A stretch of 64,000 nucleotides of DNA, from NCBI RefSeq assembly GCF_002443255.2, contig NW_019211455.1, forward strand, positions 39,187,014 to 39,251,013. The letters run 5' to 3'. The position numbers and the translations under genes were made by a program. Below are positions 1 to 11,145 of this stretch, in pieces. How positions within the stretch are numbered: the first letter of the stretch is position 1; each line of letters starts with the position of its first letter. The notes below the pieces were generated by a model. It worked only from the letters and a program-made list of their open reading frames with translations. It was not told where the DNA came from and ran no database searches. Source of the stretch: Varroa destructor. Taxonomy: Eukaryota; Arthropoda; Arachnida; Mesostigmata; Varroidae.

Positions 1-140
1 CGTATGTGTTCTCAAAGAAACACGCCTGTGCCAAACGTCCCATGTTATGCATTATATTAAGTTCATGTTTTTGTTTGATCTGTATGACAATACACGAACA
101 CATGTAAACAACATTCGTTATTAACACAGACCCCCATATC

Positions 141-146
<6 letters not shown>

Positions 147-174
<28 letters not shown>
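147..174. repeat. TA microsatellite
   Basis: About 14 TA units in the intron upstream of the first visible DUF389 exon. Bases 1-470 hold no exon that I can see. Confidence 0.9.
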
Positions 175-177
<3 letters not shown>

Positions 178-470
178 ATATATATGATCTACTAAAATTT
201 TGAAGTAAATAACTCCAAAAGTGGACAGGCGCATATCTGTCCCTAGAATTTACTCCCTTAAAATTAGTCCCGTATCGAATTTATTGAAGTGTAAGCATCT
301 TAATTATATAAAGCAGCGTCAGTTCTAACATTGTCTGTGTATGGCCATTGTTGAAAAGTTCACCTTTATTTAGGTAGCTTATTGAAGTTGTAAGTAATAT
401 TTTTATATGCAAATGTGACACAAGTTAATACGTCAGCGTTATTTTAACGAATTATTTCTCTTCAATGCAG

Positions 471-3400
471 GGGCCAATGGCGGTCATTATGGGTTGGAGC
501 TTTGGTAGCTTTGCCGTCAGGTGGTGGCGTGGCCATGGCAATTTTAGGCGGGAATTCAGCGTGTCTCGTCGGTGTCGCTATTTCAGCATCACTCTTGCCG
601 CCTTCTATTAATTGTGTAAGTTATAGCACGAAATTCACAGAGTCTTAATCAAGGTATCAATAGTCAATAAATCGTCAAAATGTATGCGTCAGACTGCTAC
701 TGTCGACAAGTAAACAGCATTCGCGTTGACAACTGGGCTCTAGCAATCATAAAATAAACCGTCTACGATAGCACTGTAATCGAATTGCCCCTAAGAGCTC
801 TACCTCTTGATCCGAGCATCTTTGATGGTAGTGCTGTTTATCCGTCAGAAATAACAGCAAATCCGTCAAAAATACCGTTTCAAAAGGGTACCTATAAGGG
901 CATGCTAATTCATATGAAACAATGGTATCGAGACAAAATAAAAAACATCGAGCTCTTGTTTTTCTTTTTTGCATTAAATGCTGAGGCGTAACTTCAGTTC
1001 AGTAGTGGGCTACGTGTTTGCGTGCCCTCTGTTAATAATGCTGAATAATTTGTTAATTCTATTATTTTCTCTACTTTATTTCTATCCATGTAAGTGAAGC
1101 CATGTTTTTCGCATGACAAATATAAGCCGCTCAACATACATCGCTTATCTTAACCTCATAAAGTGGTCAAAATTGGAGTTTTCCTTCACTCCAATAAACG
1201 TAAAGTTCGGTAGTAACTATCATCATTACCCTGACTAGTCGTTCACTAAAACGTCATTGTTTGACGTGCAACATTCACGTCTTTAGGGAACGCTGTGGTC
1301 TCTGGCGTTGATGAAGGTGTTCAAGGCCGCCTTCCAGGAGCCTATTCAAGTAAGTTCGAATTTACTGCGTTTCGGTATAGGCAATTTGACACTGTTAGCT
1401 GTCCGTGCTACCATATGATCTAACCGTTGTTAGATCGTATGGTAGCACGGTTCATTCATTCAAATCAAGGAACTTTGGAAACTTAGTAACTAACAAAGTC
1501 GCACTAGTTTTGCTTTTGTTTATGCTGACCGACTGCTAAGGAGCAGCCGTATATTCATCTGCGACATATAATTAATGGTATAATTAGATGATTTCAACTA
1601 ATCAACGTTTGGTGATTTCAAAATATATCATATCTTTGAAATTTCTTCCACCTGAAATTCTTCCACCTTTGAAATTCCACCAAACATCCAGTGGTTCGTT
1701 GATAAATACCCTCTGAGATTTTCTGTTTTAGCAAATCTCATCTTCGACTTTATTTACTCTGCTTTGTTAAACAAAGAAAGGTACTGGGTATATTATCTAC
1801 ACGAGTCAGGGGAACTTAATGCCTTCGAGAAAGCCGAAACATGGTTTTTTGCTCACTAACCAATAAAGTGTCTGTTCATTTCCTATAGGGTAAGCAAGCA
1901 TCAGGAGATAATTGTTAATTAATTAATTAACTGAACATCGTGGATAGAGAATCAACTTATATTTGGTAAATAGTATAACATTACGAATACCCATGTGTCG
2001 ATTGCTAGGGCTCACGTTCTGGCTAAAACCTGATCACTTCCTTTTTACCTACCTATATAATATTAATTAGTTCCTGTTAATTATAACGCATCTAATAAAT
2101 TGTATGCAATACAGAGACACGACATTGTATAGCCATGTAAACCAGCCGCGTCTATTGAACGACCTACAGTGTAAACTTGATCTATTTGTTTCGTAGAGAA
2201 GACTATGAACACTAAAATCATCCTGGTACAATTGGCTGATAGCACGCACAGCAAATCAGCCTCCAGCTAATATCAATACTAATCGTAATTATTTTTACAC
2301 ACTTGCAACCATTTAATTCTACTATAAATGTGCTCCAGTTAAAAGTAAACGTACTTGTAGAATTTAGCAAATCCTTACTATTTCAAATGACACAGAATCG
2401 CGTACCAGCATTTTTGGCCTACAAACAGCCGAGAGCCATTGGGCTTGGTTGGACTGCCATTACTGCAGCTGGATCCCATACTTGCTGTTGAATAACAACT
2501 ATATGTCGTTGCCCCTCGGCATTTTGTGTCCTTTAGTTTGCCCTGTTTGCAGAAAGCTATAAGGAACATATTTTCTGGCTGGACTCCCCACGCGTCTACA
2601 ATAGGGGTTCTCACGGGCTAAAGGGCACGAAACAGCTATGAAGGTTTTGACTAGGCCGTAGGGTCAGAGTACATCGGATTCCAAGAGAACAGTGTAGTAC
2701 TGGAAAGAGTCGTTTAATGTATTTTAAATTCAGCTTTTTGAACCCAAGACATTTATGTCGCGTGATTACTCATCAGTGAAATTAGTAATTAGCTAAGACA
2801 CTAGCAAAGAGAATGAAACAAGAACTACCTACGTGAAACTACGGTGCTCTCTGATGACATAATGTGGCTTTTGCAGATCGATAGCAGGAGAATACGTCTG
2901 GTGTATGTGAAATACATATATCTGCAGCTTAAAATAGTGGATTTTTCAACGAGTTGTAGAGCGGTGTAACAGAGTGTAGCCATCCTTTGTCACAGTGTGA
3001 CGTTTGAGACAAATAAGTTGAAGTTAAAAGTAGGAAAAAGCAAAATGGTAGGGAGAACTCGAAGGACAAGAAGCTACTATTTGCAATAGCATAGCATGCT
3101 AGCGACACTGACTACTTTCTACGTTTACTCTATATGATATATAGCAAATATTTTCTTCGCCATTTCAGAGGCAATCGAATTACTCTAATATGAGACGATA
3201 GATTAACCGGGGTCATACATAGTAGAAGACAGGAAAAGAAGGGACATCCTTGTATGCAATCTCGAGTAATCCTGGGATCCTAAATTTCGAGAGCCTGTAA
3301 AAAGTTAGAATTGAGATCGGACTTAACGTACGTTCCTCCCCTAATAGACACGCTTTTCATAGATTTTCATTGCGTATGCTCTCGATAAAGGGGTGAAAAA

Positions 3401-6400
3401 TGTAGTGAGAACAATAAAATCGCTAGAAGTCAAACTTGTAGGGTGGCTGTAAAGGGTTGATTAGAGAAAGGCATTCTTATAAATTAATTTCTATGCAACA
3501 GTTCTGTCTTCTCCTACAGATGCTTTCTGTAAATTCAGGTTATTCATACGTAAAAAAAACTATCGTAAATATTCTATCTCTTAATGCAATAGTAGGTAAA
3601 TATTTCCTCGTTTCTTTAACCTACGATTTTTGTTTTTGATTTTGAACAGGTATTAGTTGAAAATCCTAGGACGAAGGAGATGTTTAATACCACAACCTAT
3701 TCAGCGTACCTGGCCCATGATGGTTTTAAAGCTTATTACTTTGACAATGCCAATATGCATAAGGAGTGCGCAGTAATGGCTATCAACTCATTCTGCCTTA
3801 CGCTAGTTAATATTCTTTGTATCATTGTCGCTGGCTCCCTGTTCCTTAAGGTAAGGCAATAACATGTTTTTAGTATAATAATCTTGATAACTATTGTGAC
3901 AGCTGATCAGGGCATATGACAGAATTTGCAGCGCCTCTCTAAAAAATAGCGCGGATGCAATATTTCAAAATGGAAGTTTTTCTCATCGGTCATCTAGGTT
4001 TTTGTTAATGCAATACCTATTTGCTCGAACTTTTATTTCGATCGATTAATAATAACAATAAATCTTTATTACTAAAAAAAGGTAATCACAGATCTATGCG
4101 GGAATGAATGATGAATGAAAATTGCTCGACGCGCTGGTCTCGGTAGATGAACAAGAAAAAAATGAACTAATTCATCTAATTAGGTGCAACTGTATTCTAT
4201 GGAAATGGAAATAGATTTCCTAATTTCCATTTTAAATAATAGCCCCTTTCGTTTTCAGATAAAAGAAATTGCACCAGAAAAATCGCTTCCTGACACGGAC
4301 CGCTTCTGGAAACACGATATAAAGGTGGCTCGAGAGTACAATAGGCGTAATACGACAGTGGGATCGAGCGGCGACATGGCCCACACGGTCCTATCGGAAT
4401 GGGCGGTATGTTTTCGTCACACGCCTTCCCTTCTTATCTACCTACACGTACCACACTGACTGACATAAATTCTCATCAAATTGTTTAGCACAAAATTTTG
4501 TGTGTTTCTGAAAGCTAATTCAATGTATTTGTATAGAGCATTCTATCTAGTTGTAGCAGTAACGTAGTTGAAAAGTTGGTCTGTTCGAAAGGGTGCCGCA
4601 TGGAGCTAACTTAAATGACTTAAGCACATATAAGTACATAATCCCTAACTTGCAGCAGAGATTACAAGAAACAGTAAAAATAGTCGCACCTATTTTATAT
4701 GACCTGATCATTCAAGTTATCTTGTCTATGGCAATTTACAGCGATATTTTCTGTTTGCCAGGCGCTGCCCACAATCCCTAGACGGGCAGACCGACAAGCA
4801 TATGGATCATAGCTTAATTCGCATGTTAAAGAAGCCATACTCGCCCAACGAGGTTTTCAGTGCTCGATTGAAAACGAGAAATATCCTAAATGGATGCTGT
4901 AGAAGCAGTGTAGTCGCAGCTTCGGGTACAAGATTTTAATAGCTATGGTATCTATACACATTGCTACAATTGCAGTATGGAAAAAAAATATGCCTTCGTC
5001 ACGTCTTGGCGCTAGTGGTCACGCAAAAGACTCGATGTGTCCTGCGGTTGTTGCTGTTATTATTATTTTGGTATACGCGACAAGAATTACCGAGCCTATA
5101 TATATATATCTATACATATATATTATGCGTACAATAGTGAACGTTTCCGGAATTGCTTAGCGCTATTTCCCCATTAGAAACTGATATAGGATAAGCAGCT
5201 TCGAACAAAATCAGCCGCAGACTCAAAAACTAATTTTGTCAATCAACTTTGTTTTCATTCCAATCAAGTTATTATTTTTGCACAAGTGAACTAATTTTCT
5301 CGTTTTCAACTGTAGTTGAAGTTAGCTAGACCCTATATATTGTACGGTGTTATACAATACGGCAGCATTACATTGATCTGTTTTCATTCCAAGAACAAAA
5401 CACGTTTTCGCATCGTAAATTTTTGATAGCTTGGAAGAATAAGTCGTAATCGCAGATAGAAAGCTCAGATTTGGCTCATTTTTTGGAGTAATCATTTGCC
5501 TAATTGGAGTATGACAAATAATAACACAGTTTGTGTGAACAGAAACATCGCTATTGCAATTGTCTTTACAGACGGTTGCTGGCATTGATCCTAAGATGAT
5601 GCAGTCGGATGACCCCAAAGCTCGCATATCGCAGCTTCAGACACTTCAAGACATCCTCATGGTACGTTACTCGATACAGACACGAAGCAGATATTCGCAG
5701 GGAAACTAAGATGAAGTGTAGTACAGGGAAAATTTAGAAAGCTATCGGCATGAAAAACATAATTTTGCAATGAATCGTGGTAGGTAGAAATTTACCTTTG
5801 TGTAAGAATAACAACTGTCTGATGAAGATAGGATAACGTTACGTAATAGAATCCCCTCAGTTAATTAGAAGATCGTCTGTCGTTTTAAAACTGATATTTT
5901 GTTGCTGAGTTTTTTCTACGCCAGCGTTTGTGCAATATAATAATAGAGACGTGAGCGAATGGTATATGGGCAAACCCAGTCGTGAGATACGTAAATAATA
6001 AACGCTTTTATCATTCGTTTACCACTTGTACAGTGCACCCGCATGCGTATTGCCTCTGGTCTCTTTGTAAAGGCAAAATCTCACTGGATTATGATCTAAC
6101 TTAGACGATTTACCAACTGGCTTGTTACTGTTGCTGGCGTCCACCAGTGTAACACAGATATACCGCGTACCAACCAGGTGCCATTAAATCTAGGAGAACT
6201 TAAGCAGTAATTGTTAGCAGTAGAGTAAGTAGAGGAGATTGGCTAATGTAATATTGATGCTTGTTTTTAAATATTAGGAGCTATTTAATTTGAAGTAGTG
6301 AATTTTTAATGATGAACGGTATATCCCTTTCTCTGCCCCTTTTATGCCGGGAAATGCTTTTCAAGACCGCGAAACCTTGAGGTGGAACTCTCGATTTAAA

Positions 6401-7426
6401 AACTTCTCTGAAACATCTGATTTGATTGCATTATATTTAGACCTACTAATTTTGATCATTCCTTGTAGCGTCATGATACAATAACGGAATATGCGTGAAG
6501 TGCACGACGTTCTATATTGACATATCGGTAATAGCCATTTGACTTCAACGACTAATAAATGCCAATTATCTAACAGGATGCCGAAGATGATGAGGTATTC
6601 CAAACGGTCGCAACAAAAGTTAGCAATCTGAGTGGAGCGGATCCGGTTCGTCGGCTCTCGCGGGCCGTCTTGCCGCAGTTACCGAAGGCGTCTGCTGGCG
6701 ACACAGTGCCTCCAGTAGGAAGCGGCGTAGGCGCTTACGAAAGGCGGCCGAGCGTGCTCGTCGGCAATATGCTGCAGGATTATGAGAGAAGACTCAGCCG
6801 CTTCGACAATTCTTGCTACGTACGTCGAGGTCTTCGCGATCGATCAACAGATTCTAGCGCTTGATATACTAATGATTCTTTTGTCCGCATTGAAAAGTGA
6901 TGTACGACGAAGAATAGATACGTACACCTAAGGGAAGATGCTAAAGATTTCTGACTTCTACTAACTACTACTGAATTTTCTTTTTTTGAAAGAATGCAAT
7001 ATGTTTCTATAACGTTAGTTTTTATTAAATGGTTGCGGATATTTCTGTATGTTACTAGTATATAATAGTGTCGCATCCAATATGATTACGCATTCGTTAA
7101 TTCAGACTTTTAATTATGTTGATTAGTTTGTTCAAAATAGATTCTTCAAAGTTAAAAGTACTATATATACTAACGAACAAATTGCGGTGTAACAGATCAA
7201 TCCGGAGTTTTCGTCTACGAATTCTGATCCAGTTATACCAAACCATCTCCAGAACCGGCGCCGATCCTCGGTGGCCCGTGCGATGAACTTCAGTTATTGG
7301 CCAGGGCAGAGCCAGACGCCCCAGAAGCTGTTCGCCGAAGGAAAAGAGGCTGGCCGAGGTCGACTGAGCACAAACAGAAGTGTCGCACCCGTTCGCGAGG
7401 AGGAGGACGTATACAGCCACATTTAA
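471..7426 (+). CDS. DUF389-family multi-pass membrane protein, 3' part of gene (seven exons)
   Basis: Exons 471-615, 1287-1349, 3650-3850, 4259-4405, 5572-5661, 6577-6819 and 7196-7426 (TAA). Every junction is AG/GT, and all phases agree; the first exon enters with one base of a split codon, so the gene starts left of the window. Exon 1 carries the DUF389 signature: VALPSGGGVAMAILGG followed by a small-residue membrane segment ending SASLLPPSINC. Exon 2 continues with GTLWSLALMKVF, and exon 3 ends in another membrane helix (CLTLVNILCIIVAGSLFL). Exons 4-7 encode a soluble, presumably cytosolic tail of about 240 residues containing IKEIAPEKSLPDTDRFW, a short helical segment with QLQTLQDILM, and a basic Ser-rich end finishing EEEDVYSHI. 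DUF389 proteins are best known from bacteria and archaea and their function is not established, so I assign none. The membrane part is certain in family terms; the tail is a prediction from clean exon structure and open frames. Confidence 0.85.
1403..1450. repeat. Near-perfect 22-bp hairpin with 4-nt loop
   Basis: Left arm 1403-1424 and right arm 1429-1450 are reverse complements except for one position (an A/G difference, which would be a G:U pair in RNA); the loop is CGTT. The arms begin CCGTGCTACC and end GGTAGCACGG. Pairing stops abruptly at both ends. It lies in the second intron of the DUF389 gene, about 50 bp downstream of an exon. It could be a fold-back remnant, a cruciform-forming site, or an RNA hairpin in the pre-mRNA; the 4-nt loop is short for a usual microRNA precursor. 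Confidence 0.8.
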
Positions 7427-9651
7427 ATGATCCATTACTAACGCCCGCATTAGAGGTCCGCCATATACTGGCACACATTCATCCACAGGCATATATGATG
7501 ACTTACATGAACAACTTCAGGCAGAAAATTAACTCGTTAATACTTATCCCGAGATTTTTATCTCCCTATCTCGCTACATAACAATCACTCGTTTAACCAA
7601 CCCTTGCTACCACTGTTACACGTAGATAGATTTTATGTTTAGAGCTTTATGTCCGATATCGCCGTCGGCTGGCTCCCAGCACAAAGCGAAACCTGTATAC
7701 GCTACGTAGATACAACTATCTCTATACTTGCCATTGCAATGAACATATACCCGTTAAGTCACGTCCAGTTAAACCTGACATTTTGTAAGACTGAAGTTTG
7801 TAGCATGAGCTGTCGATTTAAATCGATGAACCCAGATTTTCTATCGACGGAAAACACCACTGCGGTACAGACTAGGATTTACAGGGTAAGTAAAAGCAAC
7901 AACGATTGTCGACTACACGCAGCCACTTGTGCCGCCAGATTGGTTCTACTAGCAATTGTGAAACAAAAAACCAGCGAACTACGGAAGTTAGTCTGCGATT
8001 TTATGGATGACTGTAGCTGCGGCTGTTTATTTGATATATACACATATTTCGATTGTGAGGGATTAAGCCGTTAGTCGGAGACTGTAACCTAAGGCTTTCA
8101 AACCTGGGCCGCGCGTCCGAGTTAGCAATTGGTCCTCGTTTATATCTTTAACTGCGACAATTTAAGCACTTACATAATGCACTACCTTGAGATACTGACT
8201 AAAGTGTACCATTGTAATCGTCGTAGTGCCTACATTTAGGATGATGCCTATGCTATTATTAGGACAAACAATCACAGAAGCTCTAAATAACGGTAGATAG
8301 ACCTTTTCTGTTTTGTTATCGATACTCCCTGACTAGGAATATGTGAACATTCGCTTGACATATGCACTTAGTACAATAAATTAGTAATAATTATAACTGG
8401 AAGGTAGTCAAACAATTTGAATGAAAAGTCTTGTTTGAAGTCGAAAATTTCTGGTAGATTTTATACCACGATATGTTGTGGGCATACTAGCGGGTTCGAA
8501 GCGCTTGTCTTGCTTACGCCGCCTATGTTATATAGTTTTTCTAACGAGATAATCTTTTTCGATGAAATAACAGACAAACGCGCTTATTGGAAAAATTATC
8601 CTGTACTATTGATCATGTATACAAACTGAAATTAATAAAAAGGAACATCAGTTTCAAGCTCGCCTAAACATTCAAGTTGGAAGTACGAACGATGAGCAGA
8701 AGTTACGTGCTGCCTAACTCGAGTTCTCAAAGGCGTAGCAGTAAAATCTTATAACGGCAGTATCGGGAGCACATTAGCCTGTGAAGGACAATGAGGATTT
8801 TCGTTAATGAAGAATTCTTTTCAGGCGTCCATCGTATCTACCATGATTCTATGGTAGTGTTAGTATGGTAGTATTGGATAGTTGACGGGCAAGCGTGGCC
8901 AACGCCACGGCTGGCTTAAAATATACACAAACGTACAAATAAATAATTTGAAACCACTGGTATTTTTCTGTTACTGGTAAGTTGTCTAATGTCAGGCCTA
9001 TTTCAGATCGTTTGCGACACTATATATAATAAATGCTGTGCAGGTGTCATATAAGTAAGCAGCCACTGTGTTATTAAGAAAATAAAGCGATACAGTCTGA
9101 AAGCAGGCATTCAGTGTTGCAGAATCTGGAATGGGTATACACAAGCCATTAAGTTTACAATACGCTGCTTTTTAAGGCCAGAATTATCATTATGATTATT
9201 ATTCTCCTAACTTGAAGTAACATAGAATTATGATCTCAACTTAATAACTTAATATTATCTATATACGCCTCTTTTTTCACAAAAAAAAAATTGCTTTTCT
9301 TTTAAACTCTTTCACGAGTTCATGTTACGGTGCTTTTGGATGAACTGGACATTTTTAAAGGCTCTTCAGAGTGGACAAGCTACTTGACAAAACTATATTG
9401 AGACATTTTTTATGCGTTCATCATCAGGAACCAGGTGGTTCACTGTGTAATTGGGCTTAAGTAATTTGATTCTCAATGGGGATGGTTCAGCTGCAACCTG
9501 AAAGTAAAAGCAAATAAACTACCTACGAGCATCGTCACTAGTTCTTCTGAAGGGTCGCTAGCTTCTTTCGTCTTTTTCTGGGGCGAAGAAGCTGTGGGAG
9601 TAGCATGTGATTATCGCCCTTATATATTATACATATAAAAGGACTACTTGA
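7427..9651 (+). other. 3' flank / probable 3' UTR of the DUF389 gene, no other gene seen
   Basis: Follows the TAA at 7424-7426. Candidate polyadenylation signals AATAAA occur at 8375-8380 and 8634-8639, with others near 8940 and 9080. A 141-codon open frame (7649-8074) lies here but looks like chance: no recognised domain and no exon signals. I see no other gene in this stretch. Confidence 0.4.
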
Positions 9652-10474
9652 AAGTGGTTAACGAAATCCAATAATGGAATCCTTGGACTGTATGACGTAA
9701 GGCTCACAGGTCGGCCATCTGAGGTTAGTGGAAATCGTTTGAAGGCATTCGCGAACGAAGACTGCCGTCAAGCAACTCACAATTTCCAAAGCAAGATAAA
9801 CTGCAGTCATACTAACTATCGACAGGCACCTTAAGTCTATATTACGCAAATTAGGGGCAGAGGCGCTCCGTAAACTGAATTAATAGTACAAAGAACATGG
9901 CTTTTTTCATCACCTCTCAAGATCTCACCCACCAGGCAATACAGAACCACCATGACAGGGCAGAAGTGATACCTCCACGCCAACACGAAGCAGGTAAACA
10001 ACTGGGATAGCTTCTGGAGACACACCTTAATCCAGAACTAATCCTGATCTGCATCCCAAAAAAACATAATTCGAGTTTGGTATGACTGGATAACTTTTAT
10101 ATGCAAGAAAATACTGGAGAAAAACAAGAAGGTCAAGGCGTTCAGGCTAATAGGAAGGGTCCAATACAGCAGGCAACGTCATTCTGCTTGTCAACGATGC
10201 CAGGCTATTCAGGGCAAAGACTGTGAAAGATGCCCTACAAGAATCTGAGTGGGAAATTCTTCTGCATCCAGCTCATTCTCAAGTCCGCGTACCTCCAGAT
10301 TACCACTTTTCCGACATTGACCAATTTATTTAGTGCCAAACATTTGACGGTGAAGGGGGTCTTAAGACCTGGCTGAACAAATTCTTTCACTCTAGACCCG
10401 AGAGTTTCTGGAAAGAATAACCAAATTTGTTGATAGATGTTGACAAGGTCGTGAAGCGAGTACATAAGAAATAA
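9652..10474 (+). pseudogene. Decayed mariner (Tc1/mariner) transposase
   Basis: Read across frames, the plus strand gives mariner transposase blocks in the right order. First come the end of the helix-turn-helix region and linker (KWLTKSNNG, then GRPSEVSGNRLKAF and INCSHTNYRQ), then HPKK with IIRVWYDW, then the region around the second catalytic Asp (NDARLFRAKTVKDALQ, ESEWEILLHPAHS). The C-terminal block follows (CQTFDGEGGLKTWLNKFF, SRPESFWKE). The frame changes several times and there are in-frame stops, for example after the DIDQFI stretch. The canonical YSPDL catalytic Asp is replaced (HSQVRV), so this copy cannot be active. Minus-strand open frames in the same interval are shadows. I could not define the terminal inverted repeats or the TA target duplication. 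Confidence 0.85.
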
Positions 10475-11011
10475 TTTTTTTCCTCGAATTTGACTAAAGC
10501 ATTGCATCTTTTTGTTAAATGCGAAAAGGGCAAAGAATTAAAACGCAGTCTGACATTTGTTTACCTAGCGGTCGATCTGTCGGATTTCCTGTGCACCACT
10601 AGCTTTATTCCAAGAGATATCTTATCAAAGACTTGAATGAGCATATAGAGACCCTCATTTGCTATAGCTGTTTGTTACATATCAACTCCTCGGTGCCGGT
10701 ACTCACGCAGCTGCGATTGTTGACTGGTAGAACCTCTTCTTTTAGCCTGAAGCCAAACGAACAACTCTCAACGAACGAACGGACGAAATCCGCTGATTCC
10801 CACTCACTGCTTTCGCTACTCCTTCCCGCGCTAATTGAGAAAGCGTATCTCGCCCGCAGCGACCCCTGGCGCCAGCCGACACGAACCCGAGGATTGCGCG
10901 TTGTACCAGCGCCTGCTGGAGGGGTAAGACGGCTGTCGCGTTCACGAAACGATTCGGCATCAACGAAAAGCTCTTTGAGTTTTTACCAATATTCAAAAGA
11001 GATCGCAAGAG

Positions 11012-11145
11012 TATAAATGAGTGTGATTATTTTTCCACAAAAGTTTTGTGAAAACCACAGGGCGAACCTCAGTGCAGTGAGCAAGTGAAGATAGCCAGTG
11101 ACCGAAACGAAAACAAGACAGCTTCTTACACCAGTTCTCTACAGG
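11012..11145 (+). promoter_or_regulatory. Possible TATA promoter with untranslated first exon
   Basis: TATAAAT at 11012-11018 sits just downstream of a GC-rich patch. A purine-rich stretch without long open frames follows, ending at a good donor (ACAGG followed by gtaaag, at 11146). The next plus-strand coding exon (22953) begins behind an acceptor at 22934, so a distant untranslated exon is expected somewhere upstream. The link between the two is inference only; the TCAGTG initiator-like site at 11069 is too far from the TATA box to support the promoter well. Confidence 0.2.

Noticed and set aside
4752..4939. Open stretch after a possible acceptor within a DUF389 intron
   Set aside because: The frame that stays open does not fit the phase of the upstream exon, and exon 4259-4405 joins cleanly to 5572-5661.
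7649..8074. 141-codon plus-strand open frame
   Set aside because: Lies right after the DUF389 stop, with no domain, no clear start context and ordinary composition; most likely 3' UTR.
9658..10507. Three minus-strand open frames
   Set aside because: They are shadows of the plus-strand mariner transposase relic.
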